Of a stretch of 64,000 bases of DNA, positions 42,491 through 54,255 are shown piece by piece. Within the stretch, counting starts at the first letter, position 1. Every line of letters starts with the position of its first letter. The stretch lies in contig NZ_CP139707.1 in the NCBI RefSeq assembly GCF_034377145.1, positions 753,001 to 817,000 on the forward strand, given 5' to 3'. Source of the DNA: Sulfitobacter sp. OXR-159. GTDB taxonomy: Bacteria; Pseudomonadota; Alphaproteobacteria; Rhodobacterales; Rhodobacteraceae. The translations under genes and the position numbers were made by a program. Below the pieces are notes generated by a model. That model did no database searches. It was not told the origin of the DNA and saw only the letters and a list, made by a program, of their open reading frames with translations.

Positions 42491-43837
42491 ATGCTGACTA
42501 GACTTCTGGGACTACTGGCGCTCTGCGCCACGGCGGCCACGTTCACCCTGGCCCCCAATGCGTCGCAGGCCCAACCGCTGCGCATCGTGATCGACGACCC
42601 GACGATTGAGCCTTTGCCCTTTGCCGTGCCCAGCTTTCAGCCTGAAAGCGGTGAGGCCGGGCAACTGGCCGTCGATCTGGCGCGCGTCGTCTCAGAAGAC
42701 CTGACCGGCACGGGCCTTTTCCGCGAAATCCCGGCCAGCGCCTATATCTCGACCGTCAGCGACTTTAACGCGCCGGTGGAATATGCCGACTGGAAAGCGA
42801 TCAACGCGCAGGCGCTGATCACCGGGGCGGTCAATGTCACCGGCAACAGCGTGAATGTGAAGTTCCGCGTCTACGATGTCTTCTCGGGCGAGGAATTGCT
42901 CGACAGCAACGGGCAGGGCGGTCTGCAATTCAGCGGCACCGTCGATGGCTGGCGCCGCATGGCGCATAAGGTGGCCGATGCGGTTTACAGCCGGATCACC
43001 GGCGAGGGCGGCTATTTCGACAGCCGTGTTGTCTTTGTTTCCGAAACCGGGCCGAAGGACGACCGCCAGAAGCGTTTGGCGGTAATGGACTACGACGGGG
43101 CCAACCTGAAGTACCTGACCGATTCAGGCTCCATCGTGCTTGCCCCGCGATTCTCTCCCAGCGGTGACCGGGTGCTCTACACCAGCTATGAAAGCGGTTT
43201 TCCGCGCATCTATGTGCTGGACATCGGCACCGTCCAACGCCGCGCGCTGCAAAGCGCCGAAGGCTCCATGGCCTTTGCGCCACGCTTCTCGCCCAGTGGT
43301 CAAACGGTTGTCTATTCGCTGAGCCAAGGCGGCAATACCGACATCTTTTCGATGGATATCAACAGCGGCCAGTCAGTGCGGCTGACCAATACCCCCGCCA
43401 TTGAGACCGCGCCCAGCTTCTCTCCCGATGGCAGCAGGATCGTCTTTGAGAGCGACCGTTCCGGCAGTCCGCAGCTTTACGTCATGCCCGCCACAGGCGG
43501 AGAGGCGACGCGAATTTCCTTTGGCGAAGGGCGTTATGGCACGCCCGTTTGGTCGCCGCGCGGGGATTTGGTGGCTTTCACCAAGCAGAACAAGGGCCGT
43601 TTCCACATCGGCGTGATGCGTCTTGATGGCTCCGAAGAGCGCCTGCTGACCGCGTCCTTCCTTGATGAAGGTCCGACTTGGGCGCCCAATGGCCGGGTGA
43701 TCATGTTCGCCCGCGAAACCCAAGGGGCGGGCGGGTCGTCCTCGCTCTATTCGGTCGATATTTCGGGGCGCAACCTCAAGCCGGTGCGCACGCCCGAAGG
43801 CGGCTCTGACCCCTCTTGGTCACCGCTGCAGCAGTAA
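42491..43837 (+). CDS. tolB: Tol-Pal system beta-propeller protein TolB
   Basis: A 448-residue periplasmic protein with a signal peptide ([24 protein letters not shown]). The N-terminal domain (about 30-160) is followed by a six-bladed propeller with repeated units such as [38 protein letters not shown] and [19 protein letters not shown]. It binds Pal and is released by TolA. It begins one base after the tolA stop codon. Confidence 0.95.
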   Translation: MLTRLLGLLALCATAATFTLAPNASQAQPLRIVIDDPTIEPLPFAVPSFQPESGEAGQLAVDLARVVSEDLTGTGLFREIPASAYISTVSDFNAPVEYADWKAINAQALITGAVNVTGNSVNVKFRVYDVFSGEELLDSNGQGGLQFSGTVDGWRRMAHKVADAVYSRITGEGGYFDSRVVFVSETGPKDDRQKRLAVMDYDGANLKYLTDSGSIVLAPRFSPSGDRVLYTSYESGFPRIYVLDIGTVQRRALQSAEGSMAFAPRFSPSGQTVVYSLSQGGNTDIFSMDINSGQSVRLTNTPAIETAPSFSPDGSRIVFESDRSGSPQLYVMPATGGEATRISFGEGRYGTPVWSPRGDLVAFTKQNKGRFHIGVMRLDGSEERLLTASFLDEGPTWAPNGRVIMFARETQGAGGSSSLYSVDISGRNLKPVRTPEGGSDPSWSPLQQ

Positions 43838-43937
43838 CGTTTTCCAGACCTCCCATACGGGCGCGGGCAATTCCAATGATCTCGCGCCTGTGTTAACACC
43901 AGCAACAACAACGCCACCACAGAGAAGGCAGACCCCC

Positions 43938-44468
43938 ATGAAACGCATTTTGACCAGCACGCTTTTGATTTCCGCATTGGCCGTGTCGGCCTGTACAAAC
44001 CCCGACCGTTTTGGTGCCGATGGCATGGGCGGCGCCGGGGCCAATGCAGGCGCAGGGGTCAACGCCGGCGTGGTGCCGGGCAGCGCGAACGACCCCACCT
44101 CCACCGCCTATTTCCAGCAGGCTGTCGGCGACCGGGTGCTGTTCCTCGTGGACCAATCCACGCTGACCGACCAAGGCCGTGCCACGCTCGACGGGCAGGT
44201 GGCTTGGCTGCAGACCAATACGGATTATCAAGCCGTGATCGAAGGTCACGCGGATGAGCAGGGCACCCGTGAATACAACATCGCGCTTGGCGGTCGTCGT
44301 GCCAATGCCGTGCGCGAGTATATGATTTCCCGCGGTGTTGCGGCATCGCGCCTCAAGACCATCAGCTATGGCAAAGAGCGCCCGATCGAGATCTGCTCGG
44401 AAGAGGCCTGCTATGCCAAAAACCGCCGTGCCGTGACCGTTCTGGCCGGTGGCGCACTGACCAGCTAA
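43938..44468 (+). CDS. pal: peptidoglycan-associated lipoprotein Pal
   Basis: A 176-residue outer membrane lipoprotein. The signal peptide ends in the lipobox LAVSAC with the acylated Cys at 20; a Gly/Ala-rich linker follows; the OmpA-like domain (about 60-170) has the peptidoglycan-binding EGHADEQGTREYNIALGGRRANAV with the conserved Asp and Arg. ATG 43938 is the one that yields the lipoprotein signal. It anchors the outer membrane to the cell wall. Confidence 0.95.
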   Translation: MKRILTSTLLISALAVSACTNPDRFGADGMGGAGANAGAGVNAGVVPGSANDPTSTAYFQQAVGDRVLFLVDQSTLTDQGRATLDGQVAWLQTNTDYQAVIEGHADEQGTREYNIALGGRRANAVREYMISRGVAASRLKTISYGKERPIEICSEEACYAKNRRAVTVLAGGALTS

Positions 44469-44511
44469 TTGCGGCGCCAGCCCAAGCAATGACCAATCCA
44501 AGGAGGCCGAT

Positions 44512-45402
44512 GTGCTGAAGCGATATATCTTCGTGGCGGTGATGGGGCTGATGACCGCCCCCGCCGCGCTTATGGCGCAGGACAACGATCAGACGCTGGC
44601 GGACATCCGCCAGCAGTTGACCGTGCTCAGTGTCGAGGTGCAAAAGCTGCGCCGCGAACTTTCGACCACGGGCGGCGGCTCGGTTGAGACCGGCGGCAGC
44701 TCTGTGCTTGAGCGTGTCGGCACCATGGAAAGCGAATTGCAACGCCTCACCTCCAAGACCGAGGAGATGGAGAACCGGATCAACCGGATCGTGGCCGATG
44801 GCACCAACCGGATCGGGGATCTGGAATACCGTTTGGTCGAGCTTGAAGGCGGCGATCTGGGCGCGCTCGGAGAGACCTCGACCCTCGGCGGAGGGGAGGC
44901 TCCAACCGTGGTCGCACCCGCCCCCGAAGCCGACCGCGAGGTGGTTGAGATGACCCCCGGCAGCGGTGGCGCAGCACCTTCAAACGGCATCATCACCCCC
45001 ATCAACGAGGCAGAGCTGGCGGTCAGCGAAAAGACCGATTTCGAGCGGGCGCAGGGGGCGCTCGCAAACGGTGACTTTCGCAGCGCCGCCGATCTCTTTG
45101 CGACCTTCAGTCAGACCTACCCCGGTGGTCCGCTAGCCGCCGAAGCCGAGATGCGCCGCGGCGAAGCGCTGACCGGTTTGGGCGACAACCGCGAAGCGGC
45201 TCGTGCCTATCTCGCGGCCTTCAGCACCGATCCCGAAGGGCCAGTGGCCCCCAAGTCGCTGTTTGAGTTGGGGCGCGCGCTTGGCGTGTTGGAGCAAACA
45301 CAAGAGGCCTGCGTGACCCTCGCGGAGGTTGCCGTGCGTTTCCCGGGCGCCCCGCAGGTGAGCCAAGCCGAAGCGCAGCGCCAGACGCTGGGTTGTTCCT
45401 AA
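44512..45402 (+). CDS. cpoB: cell division coordinator CpoB (YbgF)
   Basis: A 296-residue periplasmic protein with a signal peptide (YIFVAVMGLMTAPAALMA). A coiled coil at about 25-110 (IRQQLTVLSVEVQKLRREL and MESELQRLTSKTEEMENRI) is followed by a Pro/Gly linker and a TPR domain (about 175-290, FRSAADLFATFSQTYPGGPLAAEA). It connects cell wall synthesis and outer membrane constriction through TolA. GTG 44512 is six bases after AGGAGG. Confidence 0.92.
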   Translation: MLKRYIFVAVMGLMTAPAALMAQDNDQTLADIRQQLTVLSVEVQKLRRELSTTGGGSVETGGSSVLERVGTMESELQRLTSKTEEMENRINRIVADGTNRIGDLEYRLVELEGGDLGALGETSTLGGGEAPTVVAPAPEADREVVEMTPGSGGAAPSNGIITPINEAELAVSEKTDFERAQGALANGDFRSAADLFATFSQTYPGGPLAAEAEMRRGEALTGLGDNREAARAYLAAFSTDPEGPVAPKSLFELGRALGVLEQTQEACVTLAEVAVRFPGAPQVSQAEAQRQTLGCS

Positions 45403-45408
45403 CCGCTG

Positions 45409-46680
45409 ATGACTGCGCCTGCCGCGACGGCTGATGCAGCGCTGGCCAAGGGGCTGCTGGCGGGGCTGGGCGGTACGCTGCCCCCTCGCCTAGGCGTTGC
45501 AGTCTCGGGCGGGGGCGATTCCATGGCTCTGCTGTCGCTGTTGCATGGGCTTTCGGCAGCGGCGGGCACAGATCTTGAAACCGTGACTGTCGACCATGGT
45601 CTGCGCCCCGAAGCCGCCGGAGAGGCCGCCTTCGTCGCGCGACGTGCCAGCGCTCTGGGCTTGTCGCATGAAACACTGCGCTGGCGGGGGTGGGACGGGC
45701 AAGGCAACCTGCAAAACGCGGCGCGTGAGGCGCGATATCGGCTGATGGCCGATTGGGCAGAGCGGCGCGGGCTGCCCTGCGTGGCGCTTGGCCATACGGC
45801 GGACGATCAGGCCGAAACGGTGCTGATGCGATTGGCCCGCCGGTCGGGGGTGGACGGCCTGTCGGCCATGGCGCCGCGCAGCAAGCGGCACGGCATCATA
45901 TGGCTGCGCCCGCTGCTTTTTGCCCGACGTGAGGCATTGCGAGGGCATCTGAGGCGCGCGGCCGTTGAGTGGGTCGACGACCCCAGCAACGATGACCCGC
46001 GTTTCGCCCGCATTCAAACCCGTCAAAGTCTTGCCGCCCTCGCGCCGCTTGGCATCGACGTAGAGGCCTTGGCCGAGGTGGCGCGCAACATGGCCACCGC
46101 CCGGGAGGCGCTGAAAAGCCAGACCGACAGAACGGCAGGCGATATTCTGCGCATGGAGGCGGGCGCACAGGTGATGCAGGCCGAGGGCTTTTTTGCCGCG
46201 CCCGAAGAGATCCGCCGCCGCTTGATGATTCATGCGCTTGGGCAGGTCAACGGCGGCACCTACCCCCCGCGCCGCGGCCCCGTGGCGGCCCTGATCGCGG
46301 GGTTGGCCGAGGGGCAGGCGGCCACGCTGGGGGGCTGTCAGGCGCTGCTTCGGCGCGGTGAAATCTGGGTCTTTCGGGAATATAACGCGGTGCGCGACCT
46401 GCGGGTGCCTGCGGATCAGCTTTGGGACCGGCGCTGGCGTGCGACGCCCCCAGAGGGGCTGCCGCAGGGCGCTGAATTGCGGGCCTTGGGGGCCGAGGGC
46501 CTTGCCCAATGCCCCGATTGGCGCCGCCTTGGGCGGCCCCGTGCTATGCTGTTGTCGACCCCGGCGATCTGGGAGGGCGCGCGCCTGCTTGCAGCGCCCC
46601 TTGCCGGGCTGGTCGAGAAATGGCATGTCCAGCGCGAAAGCGGCGCGGAATGCAACGAAACCGCGCCATTATCGCATTGA
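45409..46680 (+). CDS. tilS: tRNA(Ile) lysidine synthase
   Basis: A 423-residue enzyme that changes the wobble C of the CAU anticodon of tRNA-Ile to lysidine using ATP. The PP-loop is GVAVSGGGDSMALLSLLHG at about 27-45; TVDHGLRPEAAGEAAFV, VALGHTADDQAETVLMRL and RPLLFARREALRGHL follow in family order. It lies six bases after cpoB and before ftsH, the usual tilS-ftsH neighbourhood. The ftsH promoter overlaps its stop codon. Confidence 0.94.
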   Translation: MTAPAATADAALAKGLLAGLGGTLPPRLGVAVSGGGDSMALLSLLHGLSAAAGTDLETVTVDHGLRPEAAGEAAFVARRASALGLSHETLRWRGWDGQGNLQNAAREARYRLMADWAERRGLPCVALGHTADDQAETVLMRLARRSGVDGLSAMAPRSKRHGIIWLRPLLFARREALRGHLRRAAVEWVDDPSNDDPRFARIQTRQSLAALAPLGIDVEALAEVARNMATAREALKSQTDRTAGDILRMEAGAQVMQAEGFFAAPEEIRRRLMIHALGQVNGGTYPPRRGPVAALIAGLAEGQAATLGGCQALLRRGEIWVFREYNAVRDLRVPADQLWDRRWRATPPEGLPQGAELRALGAEGLAQCPDWRRLGRPRAMLLSTPAIWEGARLLAAPLAGLVEKWHVQRESGAECNETAPLSH

Positions 46681-46706
46681 ACATGAGCGCATCATGTCTA
46701 TCTTAG
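46676..46706 (+). promoter_or_regulatory. probable heat-shock (sigma-32) promoter of ftsH
   Basis: ATTG at 46676-46679 is followed after 17 bases by TCTATCTTAG at 46697-46706. The alphaproteobacterial RpoH consensus is CTTG-N17-CYTATNTNNG, so 3 of 4 bases match on the left, all but the first base of the right element match, and the spacing is exact. It overlaps the end of tilS and lies about 75 bases before the ftsH start. FtsH is a known heat-shock gene in this class. A sigma-70 reading (TTGAAC-N16-TATCTT) is also possible. Confidence 0.55.
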
Positions 46707-46781
46707 TGTGGTGGTTGCCCGAACGGGCGCCCCTTGGGTCGCGGGACTTGCCCGCGGCCGTGTGAATTTAGGAGAATTCCC

Positions 46782-48698
<1,917 letters not shown>

Positions 48699-48717
48699 TC
48701 CGGCCTGCGACCCTATG

Positions 48718-48744
48718 AAAAACCCCGCTTCGGCGGGGTTTTTT
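48718..48744 (+). terminator. intrinsic terminator after ftsH
   Basis: The arms AAAACCCCGC and GCGGGGTTTT enclose a TTCG loop and run into TTTTTT. It lies 20 bases after the stop codon. Confidence 0.9.
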
Positions 48745-48846
48745 CGTTTTGGGCTGACCCTTGGGCAATGGGCGGAATTTCCCCTATCGCTTCACAGCCG
48801 CCAGCGCGTTAGACAGGGGTGGAATTCCTAACCTGCCGGGGGTCTT

Positions 48847-49500
48847 ATGCGCCGCATCCTTTCTGCCCTTGCCGTTCTCTTTGCGGTTACTGGCGGTCCG
48901 GCTTGGGCCGATCCGCTAACCTACGCCGTGGCATTGGGCGGGCGTCAGTTGGGCACGTTGCAGTTCAACGGTCAAAGCCGGAACGCCGCGTTTTTGTTGT
49001 CTCTCAACAACGCTCCTTTCGGCATCAAGAACGGCAGCTTCAACGCGGTCACCCAATCTAACGGGAACACGGCCAGCTATCTGGGTGCGAACCGGGGCAG
49101 CGAGACGCGCGATATCGCGATTGACCGAACGGCGGGGCGGGTCACTTCGGTTGAAATCACGCCGTCTTCGGAAATGACGGAACTGTCGGATGCCAAAGCG
49201 GTGCCGCCCGGCGTTCTTTTCCCGCCTGAGCTTTTCGCCGCCCTTGCCACCGGCAATAGCTGCCCCTCTCCGCTGGCGCTCTACGATGGCCGCCGCGTGG
49301 TCCAAGTCGCGACCCAAGAGGTCCGTGAGGAAGGCCCTGCCGTGCATTGCGATATGTCTTACCGCGTTGTCATGGGGCCGGGCTATGTCTCTCCCTTTTA
49401 TCTAAAATCCTTCGGGATGGCGCTTGTCTATACCGCGGGCACCCTCACCAAGGCCTCATTGAGCGGTGGCGGATTTAAGGTGCATTTGATCCGACAGTGA
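48847..49500 (+). CDS. exported protein of unknown function
   Basis: A 217-residue secreted protein with a signal peptide (RILSALAVLFAVTGGPAWA). The mature part is predicted all-beta (LTYAVALGGRQLGTLQFNGQS, AAFLLSLNNAPFGIKNGSF), like small lipid- or polymer-binding beta-barrels, with one Cys pair (NSCPSP and VHCDMS) that may form a disulfide. It resembles DUF3108/DUF6134-type proteins in style, but I do not assign it. It stands alone between the ftsH terminator and the MOSC gene. Confidence 0.75.
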   Translation: MRRILSALAVLFAVTGGPAWADPLTYAVALGGRQLGTLQFNGQSRNAAFLLSLNNAPFGIKNGSFNAVTQSNGNTASYLGANRGSETRDIAIDRTAGRVTSVEITPSSEMTELSDAKAVPPGVLFPPELFAALATGNSCPSPLALYDGRRVVQVATQEVREEGPAVHCDMSYRVVMGPGYVSPFYLKSFGMALVYTAGTLTKASLSGGGFKVHLIRQ

Positions 49501-49545
49501 GCCTAGGGTTCAGCAGTCACCCAAACCACCCCGAAGGACCGCACG

Positions 49546-50130
49546 ATGCCCGAGCTACGCAAGACAGACCATGTCGCCGAAATCACTTGGCTGGGCATGG
49601 TCCCTCAGGATCGCGAAAACATCCGCTCGGTCGCGATGGATCAGGCGCGGGCGACCTATGCAGGCTTTGAGGGGGATTTCCACGCCGGGCTGACCCGTCC
49701 GGCCTGCGTCCGCGTGCGCAACCTGCATCCTAAGGGCACGGAAATTCGCAATACCCGCCAGTTGTCTATCCTCTCGGCCGAAGAGATGGCGCAGATTGCC
49801 GCCGCCATGGACCTGCCTGAGCTTGACCCGACCCTGCTGGGCGCGTCGATTATCCTCAAAGGCATCCCGGACTTTACGCTCGTCCCGCCCGGATCGCGGC
49901 TGCAAAACGCCCATGGCGCCACCTTGGTGGTGGATATCGAAAATGGCCCCTGCAATCTGCCCGCGCGTGAGATTGAGGTTGACGCCCCCGGCCATGGCAA
50001 GGGCTTCAAACCCGCCGCGCAGGGCAAACGCGGCGTGACCGCTTGGGTCGAGCGGGAAGGGCCGCTGGCCGTGGGCGACAGGTTGACGCTTTTCGTGCCG
50101 AACCAGCCCGTCTGGCCGCACCTCGGCTGA
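49546..50130 (+). CDS. MOSC domain protein
   Basis: A 194-residue protein with a MOSC (molybdenum cofactor sulfurase C-terminal) domain. Recognisable parts are FEGDFHAGLTRPACVRVRNLHPKGTEIRN with the family Arg-rich loop, LSILSAEEMAQIAAAM, LGASIILKGIPDFTLVPPGSRL, and ENGPCNLPAREIE with the conserved Cys in a CN motif. Members bind Moco or carry sulfur and may detoxify N-hydroxylated bases. It is transcribed alone. Confidence 0.83.
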   Translation: MPELRKTDHVAEITWLGMVPQDRENIRSVAMDQARATYAGFEGDFHAGLTRPACVRVRNLHPKGTEIRNTRQLSILSAEEMAQIAAAMDLPELDPTLLGASIILKGIPDFTLVPPGSRLQNAHGATLVVDIENGPCNLPAREIEVDAPGHGKGFKPAAQGKRGVTAWVEREGPLAVGDRLTLFVPNQPVWPHLG

Positions 50131-50168
50131 CCGCGCGCCGTTTCGCGATGCTTGAGTGTCGGAAACAC

Positions 50169-50185
50169 GGCCCCCCGTCGGGGCC
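50169..50185. terminator. weak hairpin before fhs
   Basis: The perfect arms GGCCCC and GGGGCC enclose CCGTC and are followed by TTGTCG. It may end transcription of the MOSC gene. Confidence 0.35.
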
Positions 50186-50241
50186 TTGTCGCGCTATGGC
50201 TAAGGAATAAAAATCGCCACTAACGGCAACAGGGGATTCTC

Positions 50242-51918
50242 ATGGCTTTCAAAACCGACATTCAAATCGCCCGCGAAGCGGCGAAACGCCCTATCCAAGA
50301 GATCGGCGAAAAGCTGGGCATCTCCAGCGACGACCTGCTGCCCTATGGCCATGACAAGGCAAAGGTAAGCCAGACGTTCATCGATTCCGTCCAAGACCGG
50401 CCGAACGGCAAGTTGATCCTCGTCACCGCGATCAACCCCACGCCAGCGGGAGAGGGCAAAACCACCACCACTGTTGGGCTCGGCGATGGATTGAACCGGA
50501 TCGGCAAAAAGGCGGCGGTCTGCATCCGCGAAGCCTCCCTCGGGCCGAACTTTGGGATGAAGGGCGGGGCAGCAGGCGGCGGCTATGCCCAGATCGTGCC
50601 GATGGAAGAGATGAACCTCCATTTCACCGGCGACTTTCATGCCATCACCAGCGCTCACAACCTGCTGGCGGCGATGATCGACAATCACATCTACTGGGGG
50701 AACGAGCTTGAGATCGACACCCGCCGCGTCGTTTGGCGGCGCGTGGTCGACATGAACGACCGCGCCCTGCGCCAGATCACCGCATCCTTGGGCGGCGTGC
50801 CCAACGGTTTCCCGCGCGAGACGGGGTTCGACATCACCGTCGCTTCCGAGGTCATGGCGATCCTCTGCCTGTCCAAGAACCTCAGCGATCTGCAAGAGCG
50901 CCTCGGCGCGATGATCGTGGCCTACCGCCGCGACCGCAGCCCGGTCTATGCCCGCGACATCAAGGCGGATGGGGCCATGACTGTGCTCTTGAAAGACGCA
51001 ATGCAACCCAACCTCGTCCAAACGCTGGAGAATAACCCGGCCTTCGTGCATGGCGGCCCATTTGCCAATATCGCGCACGGCTGTAACTCGGTCATTGCCA
51101 CGACCACAGCGCTGAAACTGGCGGATTACGTGGTGACAGAGGCGGGCTTTGGTGCCGATCTCGGGGCCGAAAAATTCATGAACATCAAGTGCCGCAAGGC
51201 GGGGCTCGCGCCATCGGTGGTCGTGGTTGTGGCCACGGTGCGGGCGATGAAGATGAACGGCGGCGTGGCGAAAGCGGATCTCGGGACGGAAAATGTAGAG
51301 GCGGTGCAAAAAGGCTGCGCCAACCTTGGCCGCCATATCGAGAACGTAAAATCCTTTGGCGTGCCCGTGGTCGTGGCGATCAACCATTTCGTCACCGACA
51401 CCGACGCCGAAGTGGCCACGGTCAAAGACTATGTCGCGGCCCAAGGGGCCGAGGCGATCCTGTCGCGCCATTGGGAGTTGGGTTCCGAAGGCTCTGCCGA
51501 TCTTGCCACCCGCGTGGCCGAGATTGCCGATGGTGATCACGCGAACTTTGCCCCGCTCTATGCCGACGAGATGCCGCTTTTCGAAAAGATCGAGACCATC
51601 GCTAAACGCATCTACCGCGCCGACGAGGTGCTGGCCGATCAGAAGGTGCGCAATCAGTTGAAAGACTGGGAGGCACAGGGCTATGGCGACCTGCCAGTCT
51701 GCATGGCCAAGACCCAATACAGCTTCTCGACCGACCCCGATCTGCGCGGCGCGCCCACAGGCTTCGGCGTGCCCATCCGCGAGGTTCGGCTCTCGGCGGG
51801 GGCCGGGTTCGTTGTCGTGATTTGCGGAGAGATCATGACCATGCCGGGCCTGCCTCGGGTGCCATCTGCGGAGGCAATCAAGCTCAACGCCGATGGCGAT
51901 GTGGAGGGATTGTTCTAA
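50242..51918 (+). CDS. fhs: formate-tetrahydrofolate ligase
   Basis: A 558-residue ATP-dependent enzyme that makes 10-formyltetrahydrofolate from formate. The P-loop region is [20 protein letters not shown] at about 67-86; [52 protein letters not shown] and [18 protein letters not shown] are family hallmarks. Together with folD it links formate to the one-carbon pool; in roseobacters this serves methyl groups from DMSP, choline products and similar substrates. Confidence 0.96.
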   Translation: MAFKTDIQIAREAAKRPIQEIGEKLGISSDDLLPYGHDKAKVSQTFIDSVQDRPNGKLILVTAINPTPAGEGKTTTTVGLGDGLNRIGKKAAVCIREASLGPNFGMKGGAAGGGYAQIVPMEEMNLHFTGDFHAITSAHNLLAAMIDNHIYWGNELEIDTRRVVWRRVVDMNDRALRQITASLGGVPNGFPRETGFDITVASEVMAILCLSKNLSDLQERLGAMIVAYRRDRSPVYARDIKADGAMTVLLKDAMQPNLVQTLENNPAFVHGGPFANIAHGCNSVIATTTALKLADYVVTEAGFGADLGAEKFMNIKCRKAGLAPSVVVVVATVRAMKMNGGVAKADLGTENVEAVQKGCANLGRHIENVKSFGVPVVVAINHFVTDTDAEVATVKDYVAAQGAEAILSRHWELGSEGSADLATRVAEIADGDHANFAPLYADEMPLFEKIETIAKRIYRADEVLADQKVRNQLKDWEAQGYGDLPVCMAKTQYSFSTDPDLRGAPTGFGVPIREVRLSAGAGFVVVICGEIMTMPGLPRVPSAEAIKLNADGDVEGLF

Positions 51919-51939
51919 GGCGGGTTGCAATGACCCGCC
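51919..51939. repeat. hairpin between fhs and folD
   Basis: The perfect arms GGCGGGT and ACCCGCC enclose TGCAATG directly after the fhs stop codon. There is no T run, so partial attenuation or message protection is more likely than full termination. Confidence 0.45.
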
Positions 51940-51992
51940 GTCGCGGTGATGTAGGGCGTGTTCAACCTGCAGCGAGCGAAAGTGAGACGGAT

Positions 51993-52883
51993 ATGGCAGC
52001 GACAATCATCGACGGCAAAGCCTTTGCAGCAACGGTGCGTGACAAGGTGGCGGGCCATGTCGCCCGGCTGACGACGGATCACGGCATCACGCCGGGCCTT
52101 GCCGTGGTGCTGGTGGGGGAAGACCCGGCAAGCCAGGTCTACGTCCGCTCCAAGGGCAAAATGACCCGCGAGGTCGGCATGAAATCGGTCGAACACAAGC
52201 TGCCCGCGACTGTGGATCAAGACGACCTGCTCAAGCTGATCGACGCGCTGAACAACGACCCCGAGATACACGGCATTCTCGTACAGCTTCCGCTTCCGGA
52301 TCATCTTGATGAAGCCCGCGTGGTCAATGCCGTCTCGCCCGCCAAGGACGTGGACGGTTTCCACATCTCCAACGTCGGGCTGCTGGGCACGGGGCAGAAA
52401 AGCATGGTGCCCTGCACCCCGCTTGGCTGCCTAATGATGCTGCGGGACCACCATGGGGATCTGTCGGGGATGAACGCGGTGGTTATCGGCCGCTCAAACA
52501 TCGTGGGTAAACCGATGGCGCAGTTGCTCTTGAAGGATAGCTGCACCGTGACCATCGCGCACAGCCGCACCCGCGACTTGCCAGAGGTGGTGCGCCGCGC
52601 CGATATCGTCGTCGCCGCCGTGGGGCGCCCCGAAATGGTGCCGGGCGATTGGATCAAAGAGGGCGCCACGGTGATCGACGTGGGCATCAACCGGATTGAG
52701 ACTGGCGAGAAAACCAAACTGGTCGGCGACGTGGATTTCGACAGTGCCAGCCAACGCGCCGGGGCCATCACCCCCGTGCCGGGCGGCGTCGGGCCAATGA
52801 CCATCGCTTGCCTGCTGGCCAATACGGTCACCGCCTGCTGCCGCGCCAACGGGTTGGAAGAACCCGAAGGGCTGACCGCCTAA
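51993..52883 (+). CDS. folD: methylenetetrahydrofolate dehydrogenase/cyclohydrolase FolD
   Basis: A 296-residue bifunctional enzyme that interconverts 5,10-methylene- and 10-formyltetrahydrofolate with [20 protein letters not shown] with the catalytic Lys, the signature [31 protein letters not shown] at about 92-122, the dinucleotide site [18 protein letters not shown] and [18 protein letters not shown] at the end are all present. ATG 51993 gives the family length. It follows fhs after a small hairpin and ends convergent with a thioesterase gene (four-base overlap). Confidence 0.96.
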   Translation: MAATIIDGKAFAATVRDKVAGHVARLTTDHGITPGLAVVLVGEDPASQVYVRSKGKMTREVGMKSVEHKLPATVDQDDLLKLIDALNNDPEIHGILVQLPLPDHLDEARVVNAVSPAKDVDGFHISNVGLLGTGQKSMVPCTPLGCLMMLRDHHGDLSGMNAVVIGRSNIVGKPMAQLLLKDSCTVTIAHSRTRDLPEVVRRADIVVAAVGRPEMVPGDWIKEGATVIDVGINRIETGEKTKLVGDVDFDSASQRAGAITPVPGGVGPMTIACLLANTVTACCRANGLEEPEGLTA

Positions 52884-53302
52884 GCGGCAGGCACAGGCAC
52901 GATGGTGCCCTGCAGGATGGCGATGAGCTTGGCCGCGCCATCCGTTTCCGCATGCACCTCTGCGGTCACCACGCAAAGCCGCCGGCCCGGTTTCACCACC
53001 CGGCCCGTGGCAATCAGCCGGTCCCCACGGGCGGGGGCCAGCAGGTTGATCTTGATCTCAGACGTGACGACATCAACCTCCGGCGGCAGCATGCTCAACG
53101 CTGCATAACCAGCCGCGGAATCGCCGATGGAAAATGTCAGTCCCGCATGGCCAAAACCCTGCTGCTGCATCGCGCCGGGCAGGACCGGTGCCGTGACCCG
53201 GACCAAACCGGGCTGCACGTCGATAATCTCCGCCCCCAAGGTTTGCATCATGGTCTGCTTGGCAAAGCTCTCCCGCACCCGGCGTTCAATCTGGTCCATC
53301 AT
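52880..53302 (-). CDS. PaaI-type hotdog thioesterase
   Basis: A 140-residue hotdog thioesterase of the PaaI family. [24 protein letters not shown] at about 48-71 contains the catalytic Asp/Gly helix and [24 protein letters not shown] the following strands. The family acts on hydroxyphenylacetyl-CoA and similar esters; no phenylacetate genes are present here. Its start overlaps the pdeM stop by four bases, so it belongs to the pdeM transcript. Confidence 0.87.
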   Translation of the reverse strand: MMDQIERRVRESFAKQTMMQTLGAEIIDVQPGLVRVTAPVLPGAMQQQGFGHAGLTFSIGDSAAGYAALSMLPPEVDVVTSEIKINLLAPARGDRLIATGRVVKPGRRLCVVTAEVHAETDGAAKLIAILQGTIVPVPAA

Positions 53303-53970
53303 CGCGCCTTTCCGGGCATGGGGATCGCCACTGGTTGCGCGCCTGTCAGCACCGCGCAGGCTTCCGGCCCCATCAAATCACAAAGCACCCGCGACTGGCT
53401 GCGCAGCCCGCCGGTATAGGTGCCATATGCAGGCAGGATCAGCCGCTTGCTGTCAAACAGAAAGGCCGGACGCGAGATGCTGCGGCCCCGCGCACGGATC
53501 GATGCCTTAGGATGATAATGCCCCGACACCTCGCCCCGGCCCTCGCTCGCGGCGATATGCCGAAAGGTCAGCGGGCCGAGCGCTATCTCTCCCAAATGCG
53601 TGCCGCCCAAGCCTACGGGGCCGGGATCATGATTGCCCTCAATCCAATCCCACCGCCGTCCGGCTTGGAGGCCCAGTATCCACAACCGTTCTTCCTCCGG
53701 CAGCGCCTGCGCCGCGCCAAGGTCGTCGAAACTATCGCCAAGGCAGATCACATGCCGCGCCTGCGTAAAGGACAGATCCGCTGCCAGACGGTTCAACGTA
53801 TCGCGGGTCTCATAAGGCGGCAATGCCGACCCGCCGCGCCGCGCGATCCTTTCCGACTTGCCCAAATGAAGGTCGCTCACACAAAGCAAATCTCTTTCGC
53901 GCCACCAAAGCGCGCCAGAACCAAGCGCAGTCAGCCCCGCCCCGGCGAATGAAAACTTAAGTCCGTTCAT
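53299..53970 (-). CDS. pdeM: ligase-associated DNA damage response endonuclease PdeM
   Basis: A 223-residue calcineurin-like phosphoesterase. The metal-binding motifs are LLCVSDLHLGKSE at about 28-40, ICLGDSFDDLG, IEGNHDPG and VSGHYHPKASI. This family sits beside an Lhr-type helicase and often a DNA ligase in a proposed repair operon; the helicase gene is just upstream here. The ATG at 53970 has only a weak, very close ribosome site (AAAGG), part of a repeated decamer in the upstream gap. Confidence 0.87.
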   Translation of the reverse strand: MNGLKFSFAGAGLTALGSGALWWRERDLLCVSDLHLGKSERIARRGGSALPPYETRDTLNRLAADLSFTQARHVICLGDSFDDLGAAQALPEEERLWILGLQAGRRWDWIEGNHDPGPVGLGGTHLGEIALGPLTFRHIAASEGRGEVSGHYHPKASIRARGRSISRPAFLFDSKRLILPAYGTYTGGLRSQSRVLCDLMGPEACAVLTGAQPVAIPMPGKAR

Positions 53971-54217
53971 CCTTTGTTCATCGGAGATCGCTGCTGATTT
54001 GGCAAGGGGTCAAACGCGATTGTCAGAAGACCGGAAACGGCAGCGCAGTGGTATTTAAGAAAGGATGAAAGGTAGAAAACGCGCCCCGCAGCCGGGCGTT
54101 AACCTGACCGGAGACGCGCCTTCATCCTTTGCGGTCATCGGCTCCTCAGCCTGTACCGCGGGATCAACATGCGCGGCGTGGGTTAAAGAACTCTTAATAT
54201 CTTCATCCTTTTTTAAA
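53966..54217. repeat. repeated decamer TTCATCCTTT with a long inverted repeat
   Basis: The 285-base gap between the Lhr-type helicase gene and pdeM holds four copies of TTCATCCTTT: plus strand at 53966, 54121 and 54202, and minus strand at 54060-54069. The last two form a 16-base inverted repeat with one mismatch (TTTAAGAAAGGATGAA and TTCATCCTTTTTTAAA) about 130 bases apart. The gap is more AT-rich than its surroundings. On the minus strand the helicase frame continues open for about 65 codons after its TGA, with a protein-like sequence ending near 54055, but no clear start was found. Confidence 0.5.
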
Positions 54218-54255
54218 TACCTTGCAGACCCTTTCCGCCCGCGAAACCTCGGTGT

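Noticed and set aside
50200..52005. 601-codon minus-strand frame opposite fhs
   Set aside because: Antisense shadow with His/Asp-rich translation and no motifs.
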